Of a stretch of 64,000 bases of DNA, positions 1 to 7,906 are shown piece after piece. The notes under the pieces are model-generated. The model did not search any database. It had not been told where the DNA came from and saw only the letters and a list, made by a program, of their open reading frames with translations. The translations under genes and the position numbers were made by a program. The stretch covers positions 1 to 64,000 of the forward strand of contig NZ_BSDJ01000025.1 in NCBI RefSeq assembly GCF_027925525.1. Direction: 5' to 3'. Position 1 is the stretch's first letter. The number at the start of each line of letters is the position of its first letter. The DNA is from Paenibacillus tyrphae. Its GTDB lineage: Bacteria; Bacillota; Bacilli; Paenibacillales; NBRC-103111.

Positions 1-419
1 CTACGGGCGCTACCGGTGCTCAAGGGCCGCAAGGCGACCAAGGACCTCAAGGGGCTACGGGCGCTACAGGTGCTCAAGGGCCTCAAGGCGATCAAGGACC
101 GCAGGGGGCTACTGGCGCTACCGGTGCTCAAGGACCTCAGGGCGACCAAGGACCGCAGGGGGCTACTGGCGCTACCGGTGCTCAAGGGCCTCAAGGCGAT
201 CAAGGACCTCAAGGTACTACTGGCGCTACCGGTGCTCAAGGGCCTCAAGGCGATCAAGGACCGCAGGGGGCTACTGGCGCTACCGGTGCTCAAGGGCCTC
301 AAGGGGCTACTGGCGCAACCGGCGGTACCGGTGCTCAAGGGCCTCAAGGCGACCAAGGACCTCAAGGGGCTACGGGCGCTACTGGTGTACAAGGGCCTCA
401 AGGACCTCAAGGACCTTAA
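1..419 (+). CDS. Collagen-like (Gly-X-Y) surface protein, 3' end, 5' truncated by window edge
   Basis: The reading frame through position 3 encodes uninterrupted Gly-X-Y triplets (units such as GATGAQGPQGDQGPQ repeated several times), the hallmark of bacterial collagen-like proteins such as the BclA-type filaments of spore surfaces. The start and any N-terminal anchor lie outside the window. The frame stops at TAA 417-419 directly inside the repeat, with no globular C-terminal domain. Beyond the stop the same frame still reads Gly-rich codons interrupted by further stops at 429-431 and 456-458. This suggests that the original C-terminus was lost to nonsense mutations (CAA to TAA). A strong terminator follows at 503. 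The longer out-of-frame Lys/Leu-rich reading of the same DNA is an artefact of the repeat. Confidence 0.8.
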   Translation, partial: TGATGAQGPQGDQGPQGATGATGAQGPQGDQGPQGATGATGAQGPQGDQGPQGATGATGAQGPQGDQGPQGTTGATGAQGPQGDQGPQGATGATGAQGPQGATGATGGTGAQGPQGDQGPQGATGATGVQGPQGPQGP

Positions 420-502
420 GGGCTGCTTTAAGGCGAAACTGGCGTACCCGGGCCGTAATGACCTTTTTATTTACAACAGATTGGTTCCACTAAAATAAAA
501 TG

Positions 503-536
503 GCTGTCGAGAGCTTCTCTCGGCAGCTTCTTTTTT
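503..536 (+). terminator. Rho-independent terminator after the collagen-like gene
   Basis: Arms 503-513 and 517-527 pair over 11 positions with one G-U pair, and a T-rich tract (528-536) follows. Confidence 0.85.
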
Positions 537-1180
537 CGTTTCGGAAAAGAGAATTTACCTCTGCATGATTGTAAAAAAATAATCGCGAATTATTGCAAGA
601 TGCTTAGATGCAGCAAAATCCATCTTTGATTACGTTTCGATTGCGATACAGACTCTACAGACGGAACACAGCGAATTTTTGGAAATCCGCACGCAGAACA
701 TGGCATACCCGACACCGATCACTTCTCTTCAGAATTTCGGGTACAATTGAAGCCGTTCGGCTTCCCTGGCAAAATCGATTATCTGCTCCTGCTTGAGCAG
801 AATATCTACCGTTCCCGGGTACGTGGCAAACCAGCAGGAAGAGCAGTATGTACCATCTCGCCCGAGGCAAGGAAAATCCATGCCCGAGCATGGCGTTCAG
901 ATTATGGCGTTTATAAGTTCCTGCCGGACTAAGAGCTTGTCCTTTGTTCTTTTCACATTGACCATAAGCGTTATTGGGCCGTGAAGCCGCTGTCAGGCTA
1001 TAATCGATCACGAAGCATTTGTCGGCCCCTATTGCATATTGCCAAATATTACAGCTAACTAGCTGCTTCCCAAAACAACAAAAAGACAGATAACAGCCTG
1101 CCTGCAGATAACACAGAATCAGGCCCCTGTCTGATGTCCAGCCCGTACAGCAACGTCCCGATGGTCAGCGCTTCGTACAT
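537..1180. other. Gene-poor, probably decayed stretch
   Basis: No frame here has a convincing start, ribosome site and coherent product. Short protein-like segments occur in different frames, for example a minus-strand piece at about 740-860 containing TVDILLKQEQIIDFAREAER, but each is interrupted by stops or frame changes. Together with the recognisable remnants at 1181-1431 this suggests a degraded end of a polysaccharide cluster rather than functional genes. I cannot name the parent genes. Confidence 0.4.
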
Positions 1181-1269
1181 TAGAAACCGGGAAGCTCCCC
1201 CATGACCATAAACAACGTATCCGGCAGCTTTTCCGCGAAATAAACGATATGCTCCACCGCCTCTACGTT
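1181..1269 (-). pseudogene. Fragment resembling a GT4-type glycosyltransferase
   Basis: The minus strand encodes NVEAVEHIVYFAEKLPDTLF followed by VMGELPGF and then a stop. This matches the conserved middle segment of group 1 glycosyltransferases (NxEAVxxI...LPxxxFxVxG). There is no start codon, no upstream domain and no continuation, so this is a gene remnant. It lies downstream of the rmlA copy and the rmlB remnant, in keeping with an old sugar operon on this strand. Confidence 0.45.
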
Positions 1270-1369
1270 CGGCTTACGCAAACTGCCGGATGAACACGAC
1301 AACAGTTTTGTCACCAAGACCGAGGGAATGCTTAAACCTCATCTTCGACGTGCCGTTCGTCGAAAGGAA

Positions 1370-1431
1370 AACTCTGCGCTCCCGCCAATAACGCACGAAA
1401 TTGCTGCCAATGAACCCCAGGTTACAAGCAT
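1370..1431 (-). pseudogene. 5' remnant of rmlB (dTDP-glucose 4,6-dehydratase)
   Basis: Five bases after the rmlA stop the minus strand begins ATG-CTT-GTA-ACC. After a short deletion and frame change it reads GFIGSNFVRYW-RER. This is the N-terminal NAD-binding segment of RmlB; the intact copy at 42078-43064 starts MRTLLVTGGMGFIGSNFVRY. The glycine-rich loop codons are deleted and the rest of the gene is missing. The remnant shows that this locus once had the same rmlA-rmlB order as the intact operon at 40.8-43.8 kb. Confidence 0.6.
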
Positions 1432-1436
1432 TCACC

Positions 1437-2159
1437 TCATGGCGTGACCTCCCCTGCTATTCTTTGGGCGGCCTCCCTGAACGAAAGGTGGGTTCCCGCA
1501 TCAATCCACCATCCGCTTAGAATGCTGTAAGAGAGCATGTCGCGGGCCGCATACATATTGTTCACGTCGGTAATTTCCATTTCGCCTCTCGCGGAAGGCT
1601 GGACCGTTCGGATGATGTCAAACACCCCGGCGTCGTACATATAGATGCCGGTTACGCAATAGGACGATTTCGGGAATTCCGGCTTCTCCTGAATCCGCAC
1701 AATACGCGAGCCGTTCATGACCGGCACTCCGTACCTGCGGGGATCTTCAACTTCTTTTAAGAACACGCGGGCTTGCTCCGGCTGCTCCCTGAAGCGGGCG
1801 AATTCCTCCATCAGCGAGTCTTCGAACAGGTTGTCACCGAGAAGCACGACGAATTTTTCACAGGGATTAACAAAGCCCTCCGCCAAGGCAAGAGCCTGAG
1901 CGATGCCCCCCGGCTCTTCCTGCACTTTAAACGAGATACGGACGTTCCACTCCCGGCCGCTGCCGATATAGTCCATAAACAACCCGCCGAAGTGTTTTCC
2001 TGTAACGAGTAAAATATCGGTGATTCCCGCCTCGGCCAATTTGGAAATCGCATAATGAATCATCGGGTAAGGACCGACAGGCAATAGATGTTTATTAAGA
2101 AACCGGGTCATCGGCTTTAGCCGGGTACCTGATCCTCCGGCAAGAATAACTCCTTTCAT
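1437..2159 (-). CDS. rmlA: Glucose-1-phosphate thymidylyltransferase (RmlA/SpsI type), second copy
   Basis: This 240-residue cytoplasmic enzyme is predicted to make dTDP-glucose from dTTP and glucose-1-phosphate, the first step to dTDP-rhamnose and other dTDP-6-deoxy sugars. It starts MKGVILAGGSGTRLKPMT (nucleotide-binding G-x-G-x-R loop) and has KHLLPVGPYPM, a LLGDNLFED metal-binding segment and EITDVNNMY near the end. The length is normal for the short SpsI-like subgroup. ATG at 2159 follows an AAAGGGG site, and a TTG immediately upstream is an alternative start. It is closely similar to the copy at 43061-43783, but its downstream partner rmlB survives only as a remnant. It may therefore be a leftover paralogue or serve the distant operon. 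Confidence 0.9.
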   Translation of the reverse strand: MKGVILAGGSGTRLKPMTRFLNKHLLPVGPYPMIHYAISKLAEAGITDILLVTGKHFGGLFMDYIGSGREWNVRISFKVQEEPGGIAQALALAEGFVNPCEKFVVLLGDNLFEDSLMEEFARFREQPEQARVFLKEVEDPRRYGVPVMNGSRIVRIQEKPEFPKSSYCVTGIYMYDAGVFDIIRTVQPSARGEMEITDVNNMYAARDMLSYSILSGWWIDAGTHLSFREAAQRIAGEVTP

Positions 2160-2377
2160 CAAGCGGCCGCCCCTTTCTGCACAATGGTTGGGATTTTTTT
2201 TACCATAATTAAATGATATGTTCCCATTGGTGGAAGCTCATGGACGCTTATCGTATAAGGCGAAAAAATTGGCTCTTGTCCTTGCTGGCGTGACAGAAGG
2301 TTATTTGGGTTTGTATTGTTTGTGAGCCTGACATAAAAGTTCCTGTTCGTTGTAGTTGGAGACCTGACTTCCCGCAC
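2159..2377 (-). CDS. Possible small hypothetical protein upstream of rmlA
   Basis: A 72-residue frame with a GTG start ends by overlapping the start of rmlA. The translation begins with a Thr-rich segment (PTTTNRNFYVRLTNNTN), is hydrophilic, and resembles the short beta-type modules seen in spore-surface proteins of Paenibacillus by general appearance only. A hairpin with a T-run sits directly before the GTG and no ribosome site is visible. It may be the tail of a decayed gene. I do not recognise a family. Confidence 0.3.
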   Translation of the reverse strand: MREVRSPTTTNRNFYVRLTNNTNPNNLLSRQQGQEPIFSPYTISVHELPPMGTYHLIMVKKIPTIVQKGAAA

Positions 2378-2397
2378 AAAAAAGAGCCGCCTGCGGC
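2378..2397 (-). terminator. Terminator after the YjcZ-like gene
   Basis: GCCGC and GCGGC arms with a 2-base loop (2386-2397) are followed on the minus strand by a run of T (2383 down to 2378). The terminator lies 31 bases after the stop of the mini-protein gene. Confidence 0.6.
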
Positions 2398-2427
2398 GAC
2401 CCCTTCAAAATAAAACTCGATTTAATG

Positions 2428-2526
2428 TCAGAACCAAAGGCTGCAACTAACAATTACCAACAAAATAAAAAGAACAAGAATTACGCCTGTCGAAGTAAAA
2501 CCACCGAAACCTCCAACGGAACTCAT
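2428..2526 (-). CDS. YjcZ-family sporulation mini-protein
   Basis: This 32-residue protein begins MSSVGGFGGFTSTG and continues into a single hydrophobic helix (VILVLFILLVIV) ending SCSLWF. A Gly-rich head plus one membrane helix is characteristic of the YjcZ/YhzF-like mini-proteins made in sporulating Bacillales, whose biochemical role is unknown. An AAAGGAG site (2537-2543) lies 10 bases before the ATG. Further upstream is a sigma-K-like promoter (2589-2616), and a terminator follows the gene, so it appears to be a single-gene transcript. Confidence 0.75.
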   Translation of the reverse strand: MSSVGGFGGFTSTGVILVLFILLVIVSCSLWF

Positions 2527-2588
2527 TAGTCAACACTCCTTTAAATAGTATTGAGTACCGTCTTTATCCCTCCCGGTAACTCTAATCC

Positions 2589-2616
2589 TACAATATGCAG
2601 AATACAGAATGAATGT
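2589..2616 (-). promoter_or_regulatory. Sigma-K-like promoter of the YjcZ-type gene
   Basis: On the minus strand ACA (2616-2614), a 16-bp spacer and CATATTGTA (2597-2589) match the sigma-K consensus AC plus CATAnnnTA. It lies about 60 bases before the ATG. Assigned by motif only. Confidence 0.45.
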
Positions 2617-2750
2617 ATGGACTGGTGACAGGTGGCAGTTGACGTGCAATTATATCAGCCCACCTTGATCGGATAAGGACCGTTTTACGAAGTGTGAGTT
2701 ACAATTCAGTTGGAACGTTTCGTCCGGATATCCGCTCACCATGCTGAAAA

Positions 2751-2780
2751 GGAGCCTTCCGCTTAAAGAAGGCTCCCATT
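2751..2780 (-). terminator. Terminator of the methyltransferase gene
   Basis: Perfect 9-bp arms (2751-2759 and 2768-2776) are followed on the minus strand by TTTT. The terminator lies just beyond the stop codon at 2783. Confidence 0.85.
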
Positions 2781-2782
2781 TT

Positions 2783-3550
2783 CTAAATTGATCGTGCTTT
2801 GATGAAAAAGCGATGTTGTGTTACATCAAAATAACCATGTTCTTGAATGATTTGATGAATTTTATATAGCTGCACAAGATATTTTTCGGTTTCAAAGCCC
2901 GGAACTTGCCACGGCGTTGCGTTTAAGAAGTAAATCAAGCTGCCCACATCATAAAATCTTTGAATCGGGAATTCTTCCTTACTTGATAGAACTTCAAAGC
3001 CGCCTGCCCTAGCTTCCCTTGTTGCCGTTTCTAAGTTCCAATGTTTATATTCGTCATTTAGCGGAACTTCAAACGTTTCATTTATTTCACGACAATCGAG
3101 CTCACCTGATTGTAGAGTAAGAAATATCCCATCTTCTGTCATAATTCTTCTTACTTCTTCTGCAGAATAGGCTTCATGCCTATTCAAGACCAGGTCGAAT
3201 TGGTTGTCTTTAAACGGGAGTTTTAAATCTTCCCCGACCTGTACGACTTCTACCCCTAATGGTTCCAACCTTTTTCTGGCTACTGGAACATTAGGAAGGT
3301 ATCCTTCCGTAGCGACCACTCGTTTAGGAAGAGGCTTTAACATGGCTAGGAACTCGCCGCCCCCGGTTCCCATATCCAACATAGAGTTAGCATGCTGAAC
3401 CAGAGATACTGCCATACTGCCGTAGGACCAAGTGAGCAATTGACTTGCCATTCGACCAGTCCCGGTAATATAGGAGAAATCCCATCCTGAAAAGTCTTGA
3501 TTTGCATTTGCTATGGTATCTAAAAACTGTCTATCTCTTTTCATCTTCAT
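2783..3550 (-). CDS. Class I SAM-dependent methyltransferase
   Basis: This 255-residue soluble protein contains the SAM-binding motif I MLDMGTGGGEFLAML (about residue 57 onward), an acidic residue after the next strand (VVATEG), and motif IV-like FDLVLNRHEAY. These are typical of class I methyltransferases of the UbiE/SmtA-like group. The substrate cannot be read from the sequence. The gene stands alone with its own terminator. Upstream is an inverted repeat (TTAACAGT 3563-3570 with ACTGTTAA 3595-3602) that could be an operator. The frame starting at 3502 on the other strand overlaps this gene and is not supported. Confidence 0.85.
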   Translation of the reverse strand: MKMKRDRQFLDTIANANQDFSGWDFSYITGTGRMASQLLTWSYGSMAVSLVQHANSMLDMGTGGGEFLAMLKPLPKRVVATEGYLPNVPVARKRLEPLGVEVVQVGEDLKLPFKDNQFDLVLNRHEAYSAEEVRRIMTEDGIFLTLQSGELDCREINETFEVPLNDEYKHWNLETATREARAGGFEVLSSKEEFPIQRFYDVGSLIYFLNATPWQVPGFETEKYLVQLYKIHQIIQEHGYFDVTQHRFFIKARSI

Positions 3551-3848
3551 TACCTCCGATTGTTAACAGTATTTGTTATACGCAACAACCTTCAACTGTT
3601 AATACGGGAGGGCCTCTTATCCATAAACAAAGGAGTTACTTCTCATGTTCCAACAATCTCAACTATATAGCACCCCACCAGAAAATGAACTTTCGGTATA
3701 TCCTAAAATACCATTATATTTCAATTTATCTCTATCTTGCAATTTCTTCGTTATGCATATTCCTAATTAACTTACTAACCCATGCGTACCCCTGTTAGTT
3801 CCTCAAGTTCAGTGTATGTCAAGTTTTTCTCTTTTCTAAAAGGGTGAC

Positions 3849-4460
3849 TTATAGCTCATCAAATTCCACTCCGTATTTATTGAAGATGGCCTTGTATTTA
3901 TTTTCGAATATGGTCCATCGCTTTTCTGTTCCATACTTTCCCTGCAAAGCTTTCAAATAATGTTTAGCCGCTGCTACATCATTGGATTGTAATAGCAAAT
4001 GAAAGCTCTCTTCGCCCAGATGTAAAAATGGACCTGAAGTATAATAATCAACAATGGATCTGGCACTGGTCATAGTATCATAAAAATGAATAACCTCTTC
4101 TAATCCACTTAGCAGCGTTTTTCTTAAATCATCCATACTCGTATCAGGAGTGATTGAAAATCGATCTGGAGCAGACTTAACAATTTCCCCAATTCTTGCT
4201 CTGAAGTGACACTCCGCTTCTTGGGGTGCTGTCAGAATCTCTCTCGATTGTATCTGGGCCAACTCCACTGCATAAATACCGCAGTTCACATAAAACATTA
4301 CATTATCAGTTGAATTGCCAGAGGATTTTTGGAAATTGAACATGTAGATGAGGCTTTCTGTTATCTTATTGAAATTCAAACTCTTCTTGGCGAAGCCACG
4401 CTTGGAAAGGAACGGCTTTACGTCCTGCTTAATCATATCGCTAAAGATCTGCTGCAACAT
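3849..4460 (-). CDS. DUF4304-type protein
   Basis: This 203-residue soluble protein carries the pattern LSKRGFAKKSLNFNK followed by FNFQKSS near the N-terminus, as in DUF4304 proteins (KPLGFKKxGxxF...IxxQxS). That family has no known biochemical function and often occurs in toxin-immunity-like or phage-adjacent settings; nothing here shows such a role. ATG at 4460 is preceded by AGGAGGG. The roughly 330-base gap to the bicupin gene contains no supported frame, only a possible promoter near 4744. Confidence 0.7.
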   Translation of the reverse strand: MLQQIFSDMIKQDVKPFLSKRGFAKKSLNFNKITESLIYMFNFQKSSGNSTDNVMFYVNCGIYAVELAQIQSREILTAPQEAECHFRARIGEIVKSAPDRFSITPDTSMDDLRKTLLSGLEEVIHFYDTMTSARSIVDYYTSGPFLHLGEESFHLLLQSNDVAAAKHYLKALQGKYGTEKRWTIFENKYKAIFNKYGVEFDEL

Positions 4461-4743
4461 AATCCCTCCTAGAAGATTCTAAATACATACTAGCTCACAT
4501 TATATAACATTTATCCGGGAGTTTTCTCACTATCTGCCATTAGTTGAGCGATCCAGACAAACGGGGAGTAAACATTTTCTGGACCTTTTTGTTTTTCAGC
4601 GCATACAATACTGCTTGTCCAGACGCTTTACGAAGCTCGTTCGCCACTCAAGAGCAAAGGAATGGAAGGTACTTTAAACTCCCCTGCCGCTGTGCAACAC
4701 ATCCGGACTCTAAGGGGACATATTTCCTAAACCTTATTCTATG

Positions 4744-4752
4744 CATAACTTA
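4744..4752 (+). promoter_or_regulatory. Sigma-K-like -10 element before the bicupin gene
   Basis: CATAACTTA fits CATAnnnTA and lies about 50 bases before the chosen TTG start. The -35 half is poor, so this is only suggestive. In Bacillus subtilis the spore-associated bicupin OxdD is made late in sporulation. Confidence 0.25.
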
Positions 4753-4802
4753 AATTAGGCATCTGACCAGTACAAAATGTATAGAACGAGGGGTTGATTT
4801 AT

Positions 4803-5993
4803 TTGGAGAACGAAACAAGGAATGGGTATATACCGCAACCGATAAGGAATGATGGTACCGGTTGGTGGGATTTAGGCCCACGGGACGTCTTAAGAGACCT
4901 TGAGAACCCCGACATGTTAGTTCCGCCCGCCACCGATGCCGGAACGATTCCCAACTTAAAGTTTTCTTTTTCTGACACATATATGCAGTTAAATCATGGC
5001 GGCTGGTCACGGGAAGTGACGGTTAGGCAACTACCGATTGCGACAACTCTTGCAGGGGTGAACATGGCTTTAACTCCGGGCGGTGTACGTGAGTTACATT
5101 GGCATCAGCAAGCGGAATGGGCTATCATGCTTGTTGGACGCGCTCGAATTACGGCAGTCGATCAGAACGGGAGAAACTTCATAGCCGACGTTGGCGTAGG
5201 CGATCTGTGGTACTTCCCTCCCGGAATACCGCATTCTATTCAAGGGTTGGAAGAAGGATGCGAGTTCTTGCTTGTCTTCGACGACGGTAAGTTTTCTGAC
5301 CTCAATACTTTATCTATCTCTGATTGGTTCGCACATACGCCTAAAGACGTATTATCGGCGAATTTTGGTGTTCCAATAAGCGCTTTTACTCATATCCCAC
5401 AGCAACAGAGATACATTTTTCAAGCAAATGTCCCTGGTTCGCTTGAAAGTCAACAGGTAGCAGACCCATACGGTACGGTACCAAAAACCTTTTCACATCG
5501 ACTGCTCGCACAGGATCCGATTGTAACTCCAGGCGGGACGGTGCGTATAGTCGATTCTACCAACTTTCCTATTTCGACTACAATTGCCGCAGCTTTGGTA
5601 GAAATTAAACCCGGTGCCCTTAGAGAAATGCACTGGCATCCCAACAACGACGAATGGCAGTATTATATCTCAGGCACGGGACGTATGACGGTTTTTGCGG
5701 GCAATGGTGCAGCTCGCACTTTCGATTATCGTGCCGGGGATGTAGGCTATGTACCGTTTGCATTTGGGCACTATATTCAGAACACGGGTGATCAAAGTTT
5801 GTGGTTTTTGGAGATGTTTAAGAGCGATCGCTTTGAAGATGTTTCTCTGAACCAATGGATGGCGCTCACACCTCATCAATTAGTACAGGAGAACTTAAAT
5901 GCAGGCCCCGAATTAATAAGCGTATTGCGTAAGGAAAAATGGCCAGTAGTAAAATATCCAGGGTTCTCTTACTATCCAAGAACGAGTAAATAA
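4803..5993 (+). CDS. Bicupin of the oxalate decarboxylase family (OxdC/OxdD-like)
   Basis: This protein of about 396 residues has two cupin barrels. Each carries the metal-binding HxH...E plus distal His pattern: HWHQQAEW at about residue 99 with PPGIPH, and HWHPNNDEW at about residue 277 with FGHYIQN. Family members convert oxalate to formate and CO2 with Mn; OxdD of B. subtilis is in the spore coat. The flexible lid that is SENST in B. subtilis OxdC reads SDLNT here (Asp at about 166), so the catalytic Glu is not conserved and the reaction may differ. The TTG at 4803 has an acgagggg site 9 bases upstream; the TTG at 4794 abuts that site and is unlikely. It is a single gene. Confidence 0.8.
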   Translation: MENETRNGYIPQPIRNDGTGWWDLGPRDVLRDLENPDMLVPPATDAGTIPNLKFSFSDTYMQLNHGGWSREVTVRQLPIATTLAGVNMALTPGGVRELHWHQQAEWAIMLVGRARITAVDQNGRNFIADVGVGDLWYFPPGIPHSIQGLEEGCEFLLVFDDGKFSDLNTLSISDWFAHTPKDVLSANFGVPISAFTHIPQQQRYIFQANVPGSLESQQVADPYGTVPKTFSHRLLAQDPIVTPGGTVRIVDSTNFPISTTIAAALVEIKPGALREMHWHPNNDEWQYYISGTGRMTVFAGNGAARTFDYRAGDVGYVPFAFGHYIQNTGDQSLWFLEMFKSDRFEDVSLNQWMALTPHQLVQENLNAGPELISVLRKEKWPVVKYPGFSYYPRTSK

Positions 5994-6022
5994 AACAAGG
6001 GAACTGCCGCTACTGCAAATAA

Positions 6023-6082
6023 AAAGAGGCTCTTTGTCCTCTTTCAGAAAAAAACGATGCTCCTAAGTAACTGGAAACATCG
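6023..6082 (-). terminator. Terminator region between convergent genes
   Basis: Two hairpins lie between the bicupin stop and the end of the minus-strand gene. CGATG/CATCG arms (6055-6059, 6078-6082) are followed by a T-run on the minus strand, and AAAGAGG/CCTCTTT arms (6023-6029, 6038-6044) follow. Confidence 0.6.
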
Positions 6083-6108
6083 CTTAACCCCGTTCATTCC
6101 TGTCGTCA

Positions 6109-6915
6109 TTATGATTCGGATCTTTTCGGTCCTTGTAAAAAGTGTTCAAACATATCTAGAATAACAAGAAAATGCTCGGCTTCCCTAAATACATGATCCG
6201 CTAACAGTGGATGAATAATGCTTTTTATACGACAGTCGTTTATTAAATCGCGCGCGGTTTTCTTAAAGTCGCGCAAAGATTTGACGGATACTTTATTCTG
6301 ATCGACAAATTGACTCAGCAGAGGAACCGTCTGGGATTGGGGGCGCATGGAGCTTAAATCTATAGCTTGAAAGACAAGCTGGTCAAAATCATGGCTGAAT
6401 TCTCGCGCTTGCTCCACCAGTTTTCGTTCTGACGGATCAAGCAAATGACCGATGAATTTGGCATGGTCGGCCATGATTTTTAAGAAAAATACGTTTTCGT
6501 CGATAATGGCATCGGGTAGTGGTTCGAGCCTTCCGGCATTCAGCTCGGCCAACCGATTTCTAAAATAGTTTGCTTCGCGGCTTATATGATCAACCAATAG
6601 CGGGAAGTTATTGGCCCCGGGTAATTGGCAGCTCAGGATTAGCCCCAACACTTTTCTTTTAAAAGCCCAAATATAACTAACCGCCGTGTAAACTTCCGCA
6701 TTAAATTGGCGAATCGTCTGCGGATCCGTGTTCGCTTCATAAGCGTGCGATTTGAGTTCAATTTGTTCAAATACCGCATAAAATTGATTGGCTTCATGAA
6801 TCAACTGAGTATCTTCACATCGGAAGCCTAGTCTAAGAAACAAGGAATGTTCCTTCATAATACGGGACCAAAACCTTATTTCTTCAAGCGAACGAGCAAC
6901 GAACAGATCCGACAT
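6109..6915 (-). CDS. DUF2935 protein (four-helix, hemerythrin-like family)
   Basis: This 268-residue all-helical protein shows the duplicated layout of DUF2935: two repeats each opening with an EEIRFWSRIMKEHSLFL-like helix and an EANQF/EAEHF helix, with His/Glu residues spaced for a possible di-metal site. The Bacillales family has unknown function. The start ATG at 6915 (MSDLFVARS) has GGGGAGG 7 bases upstream; the longer frame to 6981 would place that site inside the gene. It lies directly downstream of the methyltransferase-like gene on the same strand, probably co-transcribed. Confidence 0.75.
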   Translation of the reverse strand: MSDLFVARSLEEIRFWSRIMKEHSLFLRLGFRCEDTQLIHEANQFYAVFEQIELKSHAYEANTDPQTIRQFNAEVYTAVSYIWAFKRKVLGLILSCQLPGANNFPLLVDHISREANYFRNRLAELNAGRLEPLPDAIIDENVFFLKIMADHAKFIGHLLDPSERKLVEQAREFSHDFDQLVFQAIDLSSMRPQSQTVPLLSQFVDQNKVSVKSLRDFKKTARDLINDCRIKSIIHPLLADHVFREAEHFLVILDMFEHFLQGPKRSES

Positions 6916-6981
6916 GGGCATTCCTCCCCGCATGTAATTGCTTCTATAATGCCTATGCGGTCCATTCGGTTTTAAGATCAA

Positions 6982-7743
6982 TTACTTACCCGATTCTATC
7001 CGATCGTACACCTTCCGAATGCCCTGCCTGTTTAATTCCGACCTTCCGTGAAATAGCGTCAGCTCCGGACGATGCTTGATCCGGCGCATATAATCGTCCG
7101 CCTCCCGCCCGCTTCCCTTCAAGCCTACCGTCAAGGAGACGCTATGGGCGGCATTGAACACATAATAATGGAGCAAACGAACTCCCGCTTCTCCTAATTG
7201 CTTCTTGAGAAGGCCGGTGTAATGCTTGTTGTATAAGGCGTCAACTCCACCGTAATAAGACTGGTAAACGAATAATCCCCCCGGTTTTAAATTTCTCCCG
7301 GCTAATGCCGTGACGAAATCAAGATAGGGCTTTTCGTTCGCCGGCCATACCGAATGCTTGTCAAGAATGCTCCTTCTTCGGCTTTCGTCATTGGTTATTC
7401 CGCTGATATAGAGAGCGTCGTACATCTGCTCGGCCTTCGCCGCAAATTGAGCGGCATCGCTAATGTAATAAGTCAATGTCCGCGACGGGGCGTCCGCAGC
7501 ATATTGTTTCAAACAAGGTTCGATCGATCCGTATTGATCGATGTCCACAAACGTCAGCTCGCAGCCGTGCCGATAAAACCAGTATTCCTCAATCCCGCTT
7601 CCGGGCGCAATGCATAAAACGTTCTTATCGGCCAGTTCATACTTTGCAATCAATTGCTCCATCGCTTCTTGAACGAGCTTGAATTCCGGTTCGGCGTTCA
7701 TACTTCTGAAATATTCCTCAGCTTGAATCTCGTATTTATTCAA
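6982..7743 (-). CDS. Methyltransferase-like protein (Rossmann fold)
   Basis: A 253-residue protein with a SAM-type nucleotide loop, VLCIAPGSGIEEYWF, then a strand ending in an acidic pair (LTFVDIDQ) and LKPGGLFVYQSYY later on, so a class I methyltransferase fold is likely. Its substrate is not evident. The TTG start at 7743 lies 7 bases after AAGGGGG; the GTG just before is an alternative. It is divergent from the GT-B-like gene at 7907 and likely forms a two-gene transcript with the DUF2935 gene. Confidence 0.65.
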   Translation of the reverse strand: MNKYEIQAEEYFRSMNAEPEFKLVQEAMEQLIAKYELADKNVLCIAPGSGIEEYWFYRHGCELTFVDIDQYGSIEPCLKQYAADAPSRTLTYYISDAAQFAAKAEQMYDALYISGITNDESRRRSILDKHSVWPANEKPYLDFVTALAGRNLKPGGLFVYQSYYGGVDALYNKHYTGLLKKQLGEAGVRLLHYYVFNAAHSVSLTVGLKGSGREADDYMRRIKHRPELTLFHGRSELNRQGIRKVYDRIESGK

Positions 7744-7834
7744 CACAAGGCCCCCTTCATTGCTTATGATTTACTTTCTAACCATTCTATGAATCGATTT
7801 CCAACTCGTGCAAAAGATGAACGCATGCCAGGTA

Positions 7835-7862
7835 ACACCGACTACCGCTTGGACATACATTA
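7835..7862 (+). promoter_or_regulatory. Sigma-K-like promoter of the GT-B-like gene
   Basis: ACA (7835-7837), a 16-bp spacer and CATACATTA (7854-7862) match the mother-cell sigma-K consensus, about 45 bases before the ATG at 7907. Motif match only. Confidence 0.5.
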
Positions 7863-7906
7863 TATTGTGCGGCCAATGATAGAAATGAAAGGAAGGGAAG
7901 TTAACC

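Noticed and set aside
16..498. 160-codon Lys/Leu-rich frame at the window start
   Set aside because: It is the out-of-frame reading of collagen-like Gly-X-Y repeats; the frame through position 3 gives clean Gly-X-Y.
3502..3798. 98-codon plus-strand frame
   Set aside because: It overlaps the methyltransferase start and promoter region, lacks a ribosome site, and has no family-like composition.
4544..4753. 69-codon plus-strand frame before the bicupin
   Set aside because: No ribosome site and it covers the probable promoter; not protein-like.
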